This document shows, piece by piece, positions 51,793-61,415 of a DNA stretch of 64,000 nt. A program made the position numbers and the translations under genes. Each line of letters opens with the position of its first letter. Position 1 is the stretch's first letter. The stretch covers positions 1 through 64,000 of the forward strand of contig JALCCG010000032.1 in NCBI GenBank assembly GCA_023212695.1. The letters run 5' to 3'. The notes under the pieces are model-generated. The model saw nothing but the letters and a program-made list of their open reading frames with translations, did not search any database and was not told where the DNA came from. The DNA is from Sporisorium sorghi (Eukaryota; Basidiomycota; Ustilaginomycetes; Ustilaginales; Ustilaginaceae).

Positions 51793-53889
51793 TCAAGGAT
51801 CCAGACGGCCGATATCGAACTCAACCGCCAGATCCTCAACCCTATCCCCATCACCCCCTTCGTCGCCAGGCATCCCCAACACCCCGCCCATCCACCTCCA
51901 CACAGCAAAGCTATGATTCAGCCCTTTCTGCTCCTGCAGCGCATAAACGCCTCCGTCCTCGCCCGCATCGCATCTCGCACCGGCGGGCAGTTGCGCGCCA
52001 CAGCACCCGCCCCGCCCGGGAGCGGGCAGGAGGAAGTACACCTCGGACACGCGCGAGTGCACCAGGGCCATGGCGCAGTACACGCACGGCTCGTAGAGCG
52101 TGAACAGCGAGAGCGAGGTGAGGAGGTAGTCGGCGCCGTTGGCGGCTGGTGCGGATGCCGGTGGTGTGGCTTTTGGGTTTGCTGATGCGTGTGCTGCTGG
52201 TGCTTCTGATTCCGACTCCTTGGCCGCGAGTGTATGCGGGGTCGACCGGTCGAGTGCGCGCAGCACCGACACGCGCGCCACCGCCTCAATGACAGCGTGC
52301 TTGAGCGGGTTGCGCCGCAGCACACGCTGATCGAGCGCGTCGACCTCGATCGTGCCCACTGCGGAATTCGTCGACGCCACGTACGCTGCGTGCGTGCTGC
52401 GGTTGAACGCGGCCCACTCGTCTTCCGTCATGCCGAGTGTCGACAGCACGCGCGTTTTGTGTGCATCGTTGTGCTCCTCCGCATCGCTTGCGGGGGGTAT
52501 GCGCCCGACGAGCGGCGCCCGGGGCCCGCTGAGCTGCGTCCAGTCGCACAGCTCGCGCTCCGCCCACGATGTTTCGCCAGAGGAAACGAACCGTCTTGCG
52601 GCGTCAAACGCGTGCGTCACATGCACTGCCGACGCAATCGCCCTCGCCCCGCCACCCTGCGCTCGGGCATACCGCGCGAGCGCCACCACCCGCTTGAACC
52701 GATTCAGCGCCCATCCCAACCTCTCCTGCGTCCACACCCCCTCGTCCCGCTTCCGATCCACCAGCTGCACCGCCCCGCCACCGACCTCGCGCGGATTCGC
52801 ACGCACAATGCACGGCCACACGCGCTGCCACTCCGCCAGGCGCTCTTTCGTCGGCGCCCCGATCACCGGCACTTTAGCTAGATACGGCTGCGGCGACTCC
52901 CCGAACAACCCACCCGCGCTTTCGCTCAGCCATGAAACGAGTGCGGTGCGGGAAGGGAACGCGCTCTGCAGGCACAGCAGGAACTGTGTCCGGGAAGGGG
53001 TGGTGCGGAACGAGCGCAGGTGGCGCGTGGAGTGCAGGCCGTCGTCCCGGTTTTGCAGGACGGCGGATTGGGTTTGGAGGAACTTGACGGCAAGGGAGGC
53101 GGAGGTCGGCGGGAGGTCGATCAGCCATGCGTCGCGGGTGGCGAGGGGGAGGGTGGAGGGGTCGAGGGCGGAGGTTAGGCGGTACAGTGGTGGGCCGGTC
53201 CACTGACGTGAGGTCGTACTTGGTGCCGGAGTCGGCTGTTGCACCATCTCAGCCTCTGTTTGCTGCGGCGCTCTAGCCTCGTCTTCGTCGTCAGACAGCC
53301 CGATCCGGCCCATCTGCAGCGCCTCCTCCCCCGCATCCGCTCTCCTCCTCCTCTCCTCCTCCTCCGCCCTCTTTTCCGCTTCACTCACCTCGGGCTCCCA
53401 CCACATCCTCCCGCTCCCATACGAGATCGTCAGCTCCTCCCCTTCCCCTACCTCCCTAACCGTGGTGTACCGAATAGAATGCGTCGCATGGTCCAGCGTC
53501 CACTTGATATTTGGCTGTGCGCCATCGTGGTTGAACAACGATCCGAGCCCCAGTGCCAGCGCCATCACCGCACCGTGGCTCGACGTGCGGCGCCACACGA
53601 ACGTGTATCCGTCGAGCTGCGTGTGCTTGCCATAGTACGAGTACTCGGCGGGCGGGAAGAGGAGTACAGGGCTGATCTCGATCAGGGTGTTGGCGGGCAG
53701 GGACGTGGTGGCGAATACGCCGCGTCCCCGCGTTTGACTGGTGCTTGTGCTGGGGTCAGAGGTGGGGGAAGCGTCCCGGATGACGAGACCGAAGCGGTTC
53801 AAGTGCGGCGTGGACGGCGGGTAGGCGAGCTGCGTCTGGATGAGTGGGTCCGCGTCGCCTGCGAGCGTGGCGATGTGCGTCTCCACCAT
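51793..53889 (-). CDS. TAD3: SET domain fused to tRNA adenosine deaminase subunit TAD3
   Basis: A 698-aa single-exon fusion. The N-terminal SET domain (about residues 20-170) shows RGRGVFATTSLPANTLIEIS, LGLGSLFNHDGAQPNIKW (the NH of the cofactor site) and GEGEELTISYGSGRMW. From about residue 225 to the end is Tad3/ADAT3, the structural partner of Tad2 in the A34-to-inosine deaminase. It carries the N-terminal Tad3 segment (PYLAKVPVIGAPTKERLAEW) and the pseudo-active site LKHAVIEAV, with Val replacing the catalytic Glu. The zinc ligands are in EPCVYCAMALVHSRVSEVYF, followed by GGCCG and LNHSFAVWRW. Val at HAV is normal for ADAT3. The linker between the parts has no stop, intron signal or internal start that would separate them. 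The substrate of the SET part is unknown. Confidence 0.86.
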   Translation of the reverse strand: MVETHIATLAGDADPLIQTQLAYPPSTPHLNRFGLVIRDASPTSDPSTSTSQTRGRGVFATTSLPANTLIEISPVLLFPPAEYSYYGKHTQLDGYTFVWRRTSSHGAVMALALGLGSLFNHDGAQPNIKWTLDHATHSIRYTTVREVGEGEELTISYGSGRMWWEPEVSEAEKRAEEEERRRRADAGEEALQMGRIGLSDDEDEARAPQQTEAEMVQQPTPAPSTTSRQWTGPPLYRLTSALDPSTLPLATRDAWLIDLPPTSASLAVKFLQTQSAVLQNRDDGLHSTRHLRSFRTTPSRTQFLLCLQSAFPSRTALVSWLSESAGGLFGESPQPYLAKVPVIGAPTKERLAEWQRVWPCIVRANPREVGGGAVQLVDRKRDEGVWTQERLGWALNRFKRVVALARYARAQGGGARAIASAVHVTHAFDAARRFVSSGETSWAERELCDWTQLSGPRAPLVGRIPPASDAEEHNDAHKTRVLSTLGMTEDEWAAFNRSTHAAYVASTNSAVGTIEVDALDQRVLRRNPLKHAVIEAVARVSVLRALDRSTPHTLAAKESESEAPAAHASANPKATPPASAPAANGADYLLTSLSLFTLYEPCVYCAMALVHSRVSEVYFLLPAPGRGGCCGAQLPAGARCDAGEDGGVYALQEQKGLNHSFAVWRWMGGVLGMPGDEGGDGDRVEDLAVEFDIGRLDP

Positions 53890-54158
53890 TGTCGTCGCGC
53901 GCGTGCGAGTGTGTCGCTGTGAAAGTTAGGTATGAGGAGGAAGTTGAGGAGGAGGAGAAGAGGACCCTTCTTTTCCCTCAAAAAATTTCCTCGTATCTCG
54001 GATTTCGGAAGCTGAGCGACTCCACTTTTCAACGCCGCGCTCACACGACACCCTGTGACCATCCTCGACCTCACCCTCACCAAGCGCCGTAAGACTATCA
54101 CTCTCGCTAAAACCAGAACGATGTTGATACAATGCAATTATAGATACTACTGGCAACA

Positions 54159-56233
54159 CTAACCCGCCTTAGCACTGGCACTAGCCGGGCGATTCGCAGC
54201 GACCACCGCATCCGGATCCGGAATCCCCGCCATCTGCTCCAACGCCTCGCACTGCTGCGTCAACTCCTTACTCTTGCCATCGAGCCACCGGATCAAATCC
54301 ACCGCCTGGAACAGCACGGCGCTCTTGGACCCGGCCCCACCTCCCGCACTGCCACCCCTGCCCCTCCCCTTGCCACGCTGCCGCACGCCATCCGGACCCG
54401 CCTTTTTCGCTTTTTTGGGCGGCTTCTTCCTCCCCACCGCCAGCACATCGACCACATCGTCGATATCGGATCGATCATCTAGCCCCTCATCCTCGACACC
54501 CGTCCCGAAGCCCGCAGACAGACCCAAAGCCCTCGCCCCGAAATTGCGCCCGTCATCCAGCAACACAACGAGATCCTTGAACCCTTCACGGATGTAGTTC
54601 CTCCGCCTCTGCTCCGACAAGATGTGGTTCTGACGCTTCTCGGACTCGGTGAGCAGCTCCCGCTTGCTTGCGGCGCTGGCATCGGCCGGGCTGAGCTTGT
54701 CGTCGTCCTCCTCGTGCTCCGTCTTGATCTTCTTGCCAGGTGTGCTTTGTTTGGCTGTCGATGCAGATTTGACAGACGCTCGCCGTGCCTGTGCCACCGA
54801 GCCCTGCTTCTTGCTCTTCGTGTTGGCGTCAGTGTCACTGCTCTGCACCATGTCCAGTCCAGCGCTCATGCGGAACATCTCTGCGTGCATGCCCGTGAGC
54901 GAGCCAAGCGCGAGTGCCGCTTGCGTCTGCTCGTCCGCTTCGCCTGCGCCAAAGTGACCCGCATGCCGTTTGCTGCCCGTCGCAGAGTTGTCGTGGATGG
55001 CCGCATGTTGGGGTGGATACGTCCCTTGCGCTGGTGGCTGGTGCGATCCTCCTGCCGCTGCCGCCGATGACCATTCGGACAAGCCGCCACCGAAAGCGGT
55101 GTTGACCAGATCCGCATCGTGGTGGAAGGACCGCGACTTGTTGTTGCTGTTGCTGTTGTTGCTATGCGATTGTCGAAGCGCATTGCCGCGGTTCGAGCCG
55201 TGCGGTGACGTGCTGGTCGACGACGTGTCGTGAGGACTTTGCGAAGAGGCTGTCGCGGACCCGGAAGTGGAGCCAGACGAGGCGGATGCCAAACCAGTCT
55301 TGTTCTGCAATCGTCGTGATGCTGCTGCTGCCGACGACATGGCTGGACCTTCGTGGAGCATAGGGTCTCGACTTGTTGCTGACGAGCCCAGATCTGCGGG
55401 GAAGCCCATCGCCTCTGCTGCTGCTGCCGATCTCTCTGCTGCAGCTGCCGAGAAGCTAGGCATGCCCTCGGGAAGGCTCGGATCGAAATCCCATTCAAAG
55501 CCTTCCAGGAAGTTGACGAGCAGGTTCTTTTCCTTTGCGTCGAACAGCGGATTGTTTTGAGGCGGCCTGTCCCCAGCAGCAGTGGGCGTGCCGATGCCAA
55601 AGGGAGACAGAGTACCGTTTGCAAAGGCGTCGAGACCGAACATGTTGGGACCCGAAGGCTCAAAGTCAGGAGGCGGAGGTGGCCTCAGGGCGGATTCCGA
55701 GAAGCGCGACGAGCCGGCTTTGGGGGATGCTGGCCTGCTGCCCTTGGAGAGGCTTCCCCTGCGGCTGTTGGATCTGCTAGCCATGTGTACATCGTCGTGG
55801 CCAAACGGCATGGCCTGTGGTGTTGAGGCCAAGAAGTGCGATGTGAGACCAGGCGTCATGGGATTCGATGGGCCTCCTCTGCGATCGGCGGAACTGAGAA
55901 ACTGGAGGTCGTTGAGATCGAGCTCAGCCGGCAAGTCGAGCGAAAAGTGAAAGTCTGTTTGAGGGAAAGGAACAGGAGTTGAAGGTCAGCGATGGATGAG
56001 CAAAGTGCCCAAAGCGAATGAGGCAGCGGGAGAGTGTACGTACCTTCATATGGAACGGGCATGGGTGGAAGGTCGGAAGGCTTGCTCGTTAGATCGCTGG
56101 ATTGCGTCATGGCGTCTGCAGACGCAAACGTCGAAGCCGGAGGCGTGGAGTGCTGCGTTGCAGCGGCCGATGTGGATGGAGTAGGCATAGTGTGGATTTC
56201 GTTGTTGGGTGGCAGTTGCACTGCAACGCTCAT
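54159..56233 (-). CDS. bHLH transcription factor with an extended loop
   Basis: The minus-strand CDS joins 56233-56044 and 55954-54159 (1986 nt, 661 aa). The 89-nt intron (GTACGT...AACAG) joins VPYE to DFHFSLDLPAELDLNDLQF. The bHLH is near the C-terminus: basic region and helix 1 are KRQNHILSEQRRRNYIREGF followed by KDLVVLL, and helix 2 is KSAVLFQAVDLIRWLDGKSK, leading to a short coiled end. Glu in SEQRRR predicts E-box binding. About 75 residues lie between the helices, including the basic GRKKPPKKAKKAG and GRGRGGSAGGGAGS stretches; ordinary loops are 5-25 residues. The N-terminal 450 residues are Ser/Ala/Asn-rich, probably an activation region. The ortholog is not identified. The start at 56233 is the first ATG; MPTPS 15 codons later is an alternative. 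Confidence 0.85.
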
Positions 56234-56641
56234 GCTTTCACCGCTGTATGGGATTAGAGTTGAAAGTGGAATGCGTGGGAAAGCGATGCCGAGGATACAA
56301 AGTGTCTTGCAAACGGCATCAAAGGCGTCGGAGCCTCCGAGATGAAGGGATGGGCTTTGGCGTTGATTATGCGAGCTGCAGTGCTAGCATCGATACGGGG
56401 CGTCCGAAATTGTTTGGGTGTTGCCTAGCAATCGGCAGCTGAGCCAAGTAGGAGTAGACTGTATGAAGCAGGGAGTGCTGATGTGGATCGAAAGAATGAA
56501 GCGATGCGTTGGACCCGAGCGTGACTTGTAGAAGGCGTTGCAAAGTGATGTGATCCAGCTGACGTTAAAGAGTAGTAGATGGTGCTGATAGACGAAGCCC
56601 TCAAGCGAAGACGGTGCTGCTGCTGCTGTTGTTGTTGTTGT

Positions 56642-56697
<56 letters not shown>

Positions 56698-59267
56698 GTG
56701 ATGATGGACGTAGGGATGATGAATTGAGATGATGAAGAGGTGAGTGACACGTAGGAAGCAAAGGACGAAGGCAATTGCCAAGTGCGACCGGAACAGTGAG
56801 AGAAAGAGAGACAGACGACGCAGCGGAGCAAGCCTCTCAACCGGCTACGAAAAGACACACAAATTATTATTATTATTATTTATTTATTTTTTTAATTTTA
56901 GAAAGAAATAAACCTTTTTCTTTTCTCGAGAAACAGCAGCCGAGGTGGAAATTTGCTCTAACCTAACCGCCTTCTGCTCGAGGCGAGACGAGGCAGACCA
57001 TCCAAACGACCGGATCGTCCGACATGGCCGCTCCAATGCCCTCAGAGCCTTTCCGAGTCGATGACGAACCGGTCCTTCCGAGTCAATCACTGCTCTCGAG
57101 ACTACGATAAAGGCCTGTGTTTCTTTGCTCTATACAGCCTCGGGTTGGGCGCAATGATACACACACACACACACACGCATTCGACCAATTGTGCCAAATT
57201 TCAAACAGCGACCGGGAAGAGCGGGGAATGAGAGAGAGGCACACGCCGAAGTTTTCTGGATTCAAGCTGTCGGAGCCTCTCTTTGCTGGTGGTCGGAGTG
57301 CGACCGACTTGTTTGGAAAGCCAAGAAACAAGAGCAGATGACCACCAATCTTGCATGCGCGTCGAGCCTCTCGTCCCAGGTGATTTCACCGATGAAGAGT
57401 CAACGGCCCACAAATGCAATGCAGATGTGGGAGGGCGATCCGATGCCTATTCACGATTGTCACTGCTCAACTCGGCTCGCCGTCAAGTGAACGAGAGTGT
57501 GTGACCGAGCTGCCATCGGAGGTTTTGTAGTGGATGATGGCCTCGTGATGCTCATTTTGTGCCATCGCGACCAGTCTTTTCCGTTGACCTTCTCTAATTT
57601 ACTGCAACTTGCTCCAATTCAAGATCCAGTCCGGAGCAAGTAGGACTTAGCAGTCGGTGCACACCCAATCAGCGAGATGCGGGGAAGGTCGAAAGCATCG
57701 TCGGTCCCCCCCTGTGGTGTCTCAAACGAAAGGCGGGGGAAGGAGGTTACCACCGACTCCAATCGTGAAATGCACTCTCGGAGAGCGGCTCCCGACCAGC
57801 AGCAGCTTGCAAAAAACAAGAAAAAGAGAGCTGCCGCTGCTGCTGCTCGCTTGCGTGCGTGCGCTCTGCTCTTGTGTGGTGCCCCATGTCTCGCGCAGCC
57901 TGTCGTTGTTTTCTCTCATGCTTCTTCTGTTTCCGCCCGCTTCGCCTCGCTTCGATTTTTTTGGGCTTGGTCTGGTGATATCGGCCTCAGACTTGTTGTG
58001 GCCATCGCCGTCGTTCGGCTCCAACGACGAGCCGCGGTGCCTGTGCTGAGATGCTAGCGCTCGGTTCGCTGTTCTTGTTCTCGTTCCCGTGTTGCATTTA
58101 CATCAAGCATCACAACCCTCTCTCTGGCGCAGAATACACAGCTCGCCTCTTGGGCTCGCATCCGCTGTTCGTGCCATCTCGCCTAGCGGCACCGATGTAT
58201 GGAAACCATGGTTGCGGGGCAATCCTTTGGCAATCTCGACTCGCTACGTCATGGGAAACAGAAGCTTGTTCACATGGGCGCGCTGCGAGTAAGGTTTTCA
58301 TGTGGAACCAACACAGATCTGAGTTTCGCAGCACGTATCATCCTGGAGAGCAAGGCCATGGTCCGCGTCATTGGTTCTCGCACCTCGACCTGTGCTCTCC
58401 TTTCATCTCGTCACGAGTCCTGTTATCGGTGGCCGTCCTGCGAACAGCATCACCTACAATGCGAAGCGAGAGAGGCGAATCGTCAAATTTCGTCGGAGTC
58501 AAAACCTGCCACAGCTTGTGATCGTCATATAGCATCGCCACTGATCAACGCAATCAATTCCCCGCTGACTCGTCCGGTCAACCAAGGGATCGACCGCAAC
58601 ACTCTCTTTTTGACTTTTTGTTGATGTTCCCACGAGGTCATGGCTGATGACAACATTCCGCCCCACTCTGTTCACAACAACACGACGCGCACTGACGCCT
58701 TGTCTGAGACCTGTTCAGCTGCTGTCCATGTGCTCGACACGGCGAGACAATAATGTAGAGAACAAAGCGCAAGGCTCGGACCCAATGAGCAGCATGTGTG
58801 CTTGGCCATCGTCACCCCGTCCACGCCGTCCCACCGTTGCAACTTCGCTTAGAGTTGCAACTCTTTATCTTGACGAGGCGGAGTTGGTATGCTCAGGCAC
58901 GACCTCGGTTCCCTTCTCGGTTCTGCTATTATTGTGTATCATGGCCAGCCTGTTTGCTGTTCAGGCAACGTTGGCCTCATCTCAAGTCGGCAGTCGATTA
59001 ATCGGCTCCGCAGTGGCTCTGAGCGGAGCCTGCTCGAGAGGATGGTAGCAGCGGGTATCCACGTGGGAGCCGAGCCGAATTTTCAGAATGTTAGCTCTTG
59101 CATTTGCACAACCTTGAGAAATTTTTGGAAGCCACGTGACCTTGAGTGTTACTTTTCGAGAATCACGAACGGACCCTCTTGTTCTCCTTCTCCTGACTTG
59201 ATCCTTCACCTCGTTCGCTTTCTTCCTATCCACTGCGCATTCAGTACCCGCCCTAGCTGCTCACATA
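56234..59267. other. Gene-free divergent region between the bHLH gene and ERG8
   Basis: 3034 bases without a supportable gene. It contains a long TGA/ATG microsatellite (56640-56697), an ATT repeat (56863-56881), an AC repeat (57158-57176) and CTG runs near 57833. Short ATG frames in good context (57024-57110, 28 aa; 58640-58753, 37 aa) have no recognised motifs. Two overlapping frames of about 150 codons at 58051-58624 lack any motif. Confidence 0.5.
56640..56697. repeat. (TGA)n/(ATG)n microsatellite
   Basis: About 19 trinucleotide units upstream of the bHLH gene, flanked by a short CTG/TTG run (56618-56639). Confidence 0.9.
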
Positions 59268-61169
59268 ATGGCACAAGAGAGTATACGAGAGACCACCGTC
59301 TCTGCACCAGGCAAGGTGCTCGTGGCGGGCGGCTACCTCGTCCTCGATCCAGCGTACCCGGGCTTGGTCGTTTCGACGTCGTCCAGGTTCTACTGTCATG
59401 CACGATCAGAGACCTCGCATCCCTCTGGAGAAAGCTCTACTACCTCAACATACACAATTGCCGTGCGCTCACCACAGTTTCTCGACGCGGTCTGGGTGTA
59501 CAAGGCTTCATCTGTGCATGCTAAAACACCATCCAAGGACGACGAGCCGCAGCAGCACTGGATCATCGAGCAGACCTCCGAATCGCGCGAGAAAGCAGGT
59601 CGCAACCCTTTCGTCTCGCTCGCTCTCGCCTACACTCTGAGGCTCGCAGCCGAGCTCAATGGGTCGGACGAACTCGAAGCTCTGTTGCAACAAACAGGAC
59701 CGAAGGGAATCGAAATCACCGTGGCGGCCGACAACGACTTTTACTCGCAACGAGAGACGCTCAACTTGCCAGAAGGCACAGCACCGACAGTGGACCAGCT
59801 CACCAGTCTCCCTCCCTTCTCGCCGCAGAAGTATCGCATCGGCGACGTACACAAGACTGGTCTCGGCTCGAGTGCAGCCATGACCACGTCGCTCGTCGCC
59901 TGCTTCCTGCTTCACCTGCAAGCCGTCGTTCCCAAGGGACCAGACTCGCTCGAAACAGAGGATCTCGCTTTGATACACAACCTTGCGCAGCTCGCACACT
60001 GCGCGGCGCAGGGCAAGATCGGGTCTGGCTTCGACGTCAGCGCTGCCACCTGGGGCAGTCAGCTGTATCGACGTTTCGAACCAAAGGTGTTGCAGGCCTG
60101 TCTCGACGAGGGCGAAACGGTGCTCACGGAGGGAGAAGAATCAGAGCAGGAGCGCGAGGCAAGGTTGTCGGCAAGGATCGAGCTGCTGCCCGTCTTGGAT
60201 CCGTACAACCCGCTCTGGGAGGCGTCTCCGCTTTCTGCAAACGGCGAATCGCAGTCTACGGCCACAGAGGGGCTTGCTGTCTCGTCGAACAACCACCAGG
60301 TGCCCAAGCCTGCGCCTCTGCAGCTGCCACCTGGCCTCGATCTACTTCTTGCCGATGTCGATGCTGGCTCCAACACGCCCAGCTTGGTGTCCAAGGTGCT
60401 GGCGTGGCGCAAAGACAAGCCGGAATGGGCAAAGCAGCTGTACAACGTCATTGCCGCTTCCAACCAGGGTCTCGCGGACAACTTGCTGCGACTGAGACTG
60501 CTGCACGCCTCCGACGCCTCGGCTTACGAGCAATTTGTGGATGAAGCAGCGACACAGCGCTCCACCGAGTGGGACGCGATGCTCAAGACGCTGCCCAAAG
60601 AAGCTGCGGATGATCAGCAGCAGCGCAGTGCCGATGCAGACCCATCTGCTGTCGACCTGCACGTCACACAACGCACCGTGCTGCAAGCGCTCGTCGATGT
60701 ACGCAACAGTCTTCGATCGATCCGTGCCGGCATGCGCGAGCTCGGGAATCGCGCCGGTGTGCCCATCGAACCACCGGAGATCGGCAGCCTCATCAAGAAG
60801 ATCAGCGACGAGGTGCCCGGTGTGGTAGGAGGCAGCATCCCCGGCGCTGGTGGCTTCGATGCGTTCTACATCATCTACCTCAAGAACTCACAAACGCCTC
60901 GCGACCTTTCGCAGCTCTGGGCGCAGATTCACGCAGTGAAAGAGGAAGCAGAGTCGACGTTGACGCTGGGCCCGTTGCTATCGAGAGCAGGTGGGGCAAA
61001 GACGACAGCGGACGATGAGTCGATTGATGCCGAAGAGGATTTGAGTCTGGTCTCGGATCTGCTGAGGAAGCTCAAGGCGTCCGAACAAGTTGGACAGGAC
61101 TTTGGACTGCGGTTGGAGAAGACGGAGGGTGTAGAGGGCTTGAAGGAGGCTATTGCGCGATGTGCTTGA
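59268..61169 (+). CDS. ERG8: Phosphomevalonate kinase (ERG8)
   Basis: GHMP kinase that converts phosphomevalonate to diphosphomevalonate in the mevalonate/ergosterol pathway. It has 633 aa, longer than yeast Erg8 (451) because of disordered inserts at about residues 285-350 and 435-460. The N-terminal motif is SAPGKVLVAGGYLVLDPAYP. The ATP-binding glycine-rich motif is VHKTGLGSSAAMTTSLVACF (near residue 200), and a family motif is AAQGKIGSGFDVSAATWGSQ (near 245). The C-terminal GHMP motif is PGVVGGSIPGAGGFDAFYII (near 525). It is a single exon, followed by TERT 246 bases downstream on the same strand. Confidence 0.95.
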   Translation: MAQESIRETTVSAPGKVLVAGGYLVLDPAYPGLVVSTSSRFYCHARSETSHPSGESSTTSTYTIAVRSPQFLDAVWVYKASSVHAKTPSKDDEPQQHWIIEQTSESREKAGRNPFVSLALAYTLRLAAELNGSDELEALLQQTGPKGIEITVAADNDFYSQRETLNLPEGTAPTVDQLTSLPPFSPQKYRIGDVHKTGLGSSAAMTTSLVACFLLHLQAVVPKGPDSLETEDLALIHNLAQLAHCAAQGKIGSGFDVSAATWGSQLYRRFEPKVLQACLDEGETVLTEGEESEQEREARLSARIELLPVLDPYNPLWEASPLSANGESQSTATEGLAVSSNNHQVPKPAPLQLPPGLDLLLADVDAGSNTPSLVSKVLAWRKDKPEWAKQLYNVIAASNQGLADNLLRLRLLHASDASAYEQFVDEAATQRSTEWDAMLKTLPKEAADDQQQRSADADPSAVDLHVTQRTVLQALVDVRNSLRSIRAGMRELGNRAGVPIEPPEIGSLIKKISDEVPGVVGGSIPGAGGFDAFYIIYLKNSQTPRDLSQLWAQIHAVKEEAESTLTLGPLLSRAGGAKTTADDESIDAEEDLSLVSDLLRKLKASEQVGQDFGLRLEKTEGVEGLKEAIARCA

Positions 61170-61415
61170 GCGCGGCACTGCAATGCAATATCGATAGAAA
61201 GTGGTCGGCCAGATGCGTATCTGTGACATGAGCTTGGCTTCGAGTGTGATGTGAACTTAGTTCGTTGGTGCGTGTTCTGTAAAGTGCAACACGGCGCGCG
61301 CGTGTCTTTTTTCTTCGTGTTGATCTCTCTCTCGCTGCGCATTCATCTTTCAGGGTCCAATCTTTCTCGACCTTCACCTCTCGCCTTTCCGACACAACAC
61401 CATGCGCAGGTCGAG

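Noticed and set aside
58051..58624. Two overlapping frames of about 150 codons on the plus strand
   Set aside because: No domain, no splice partner and no codon bias like the neighbouring genes.
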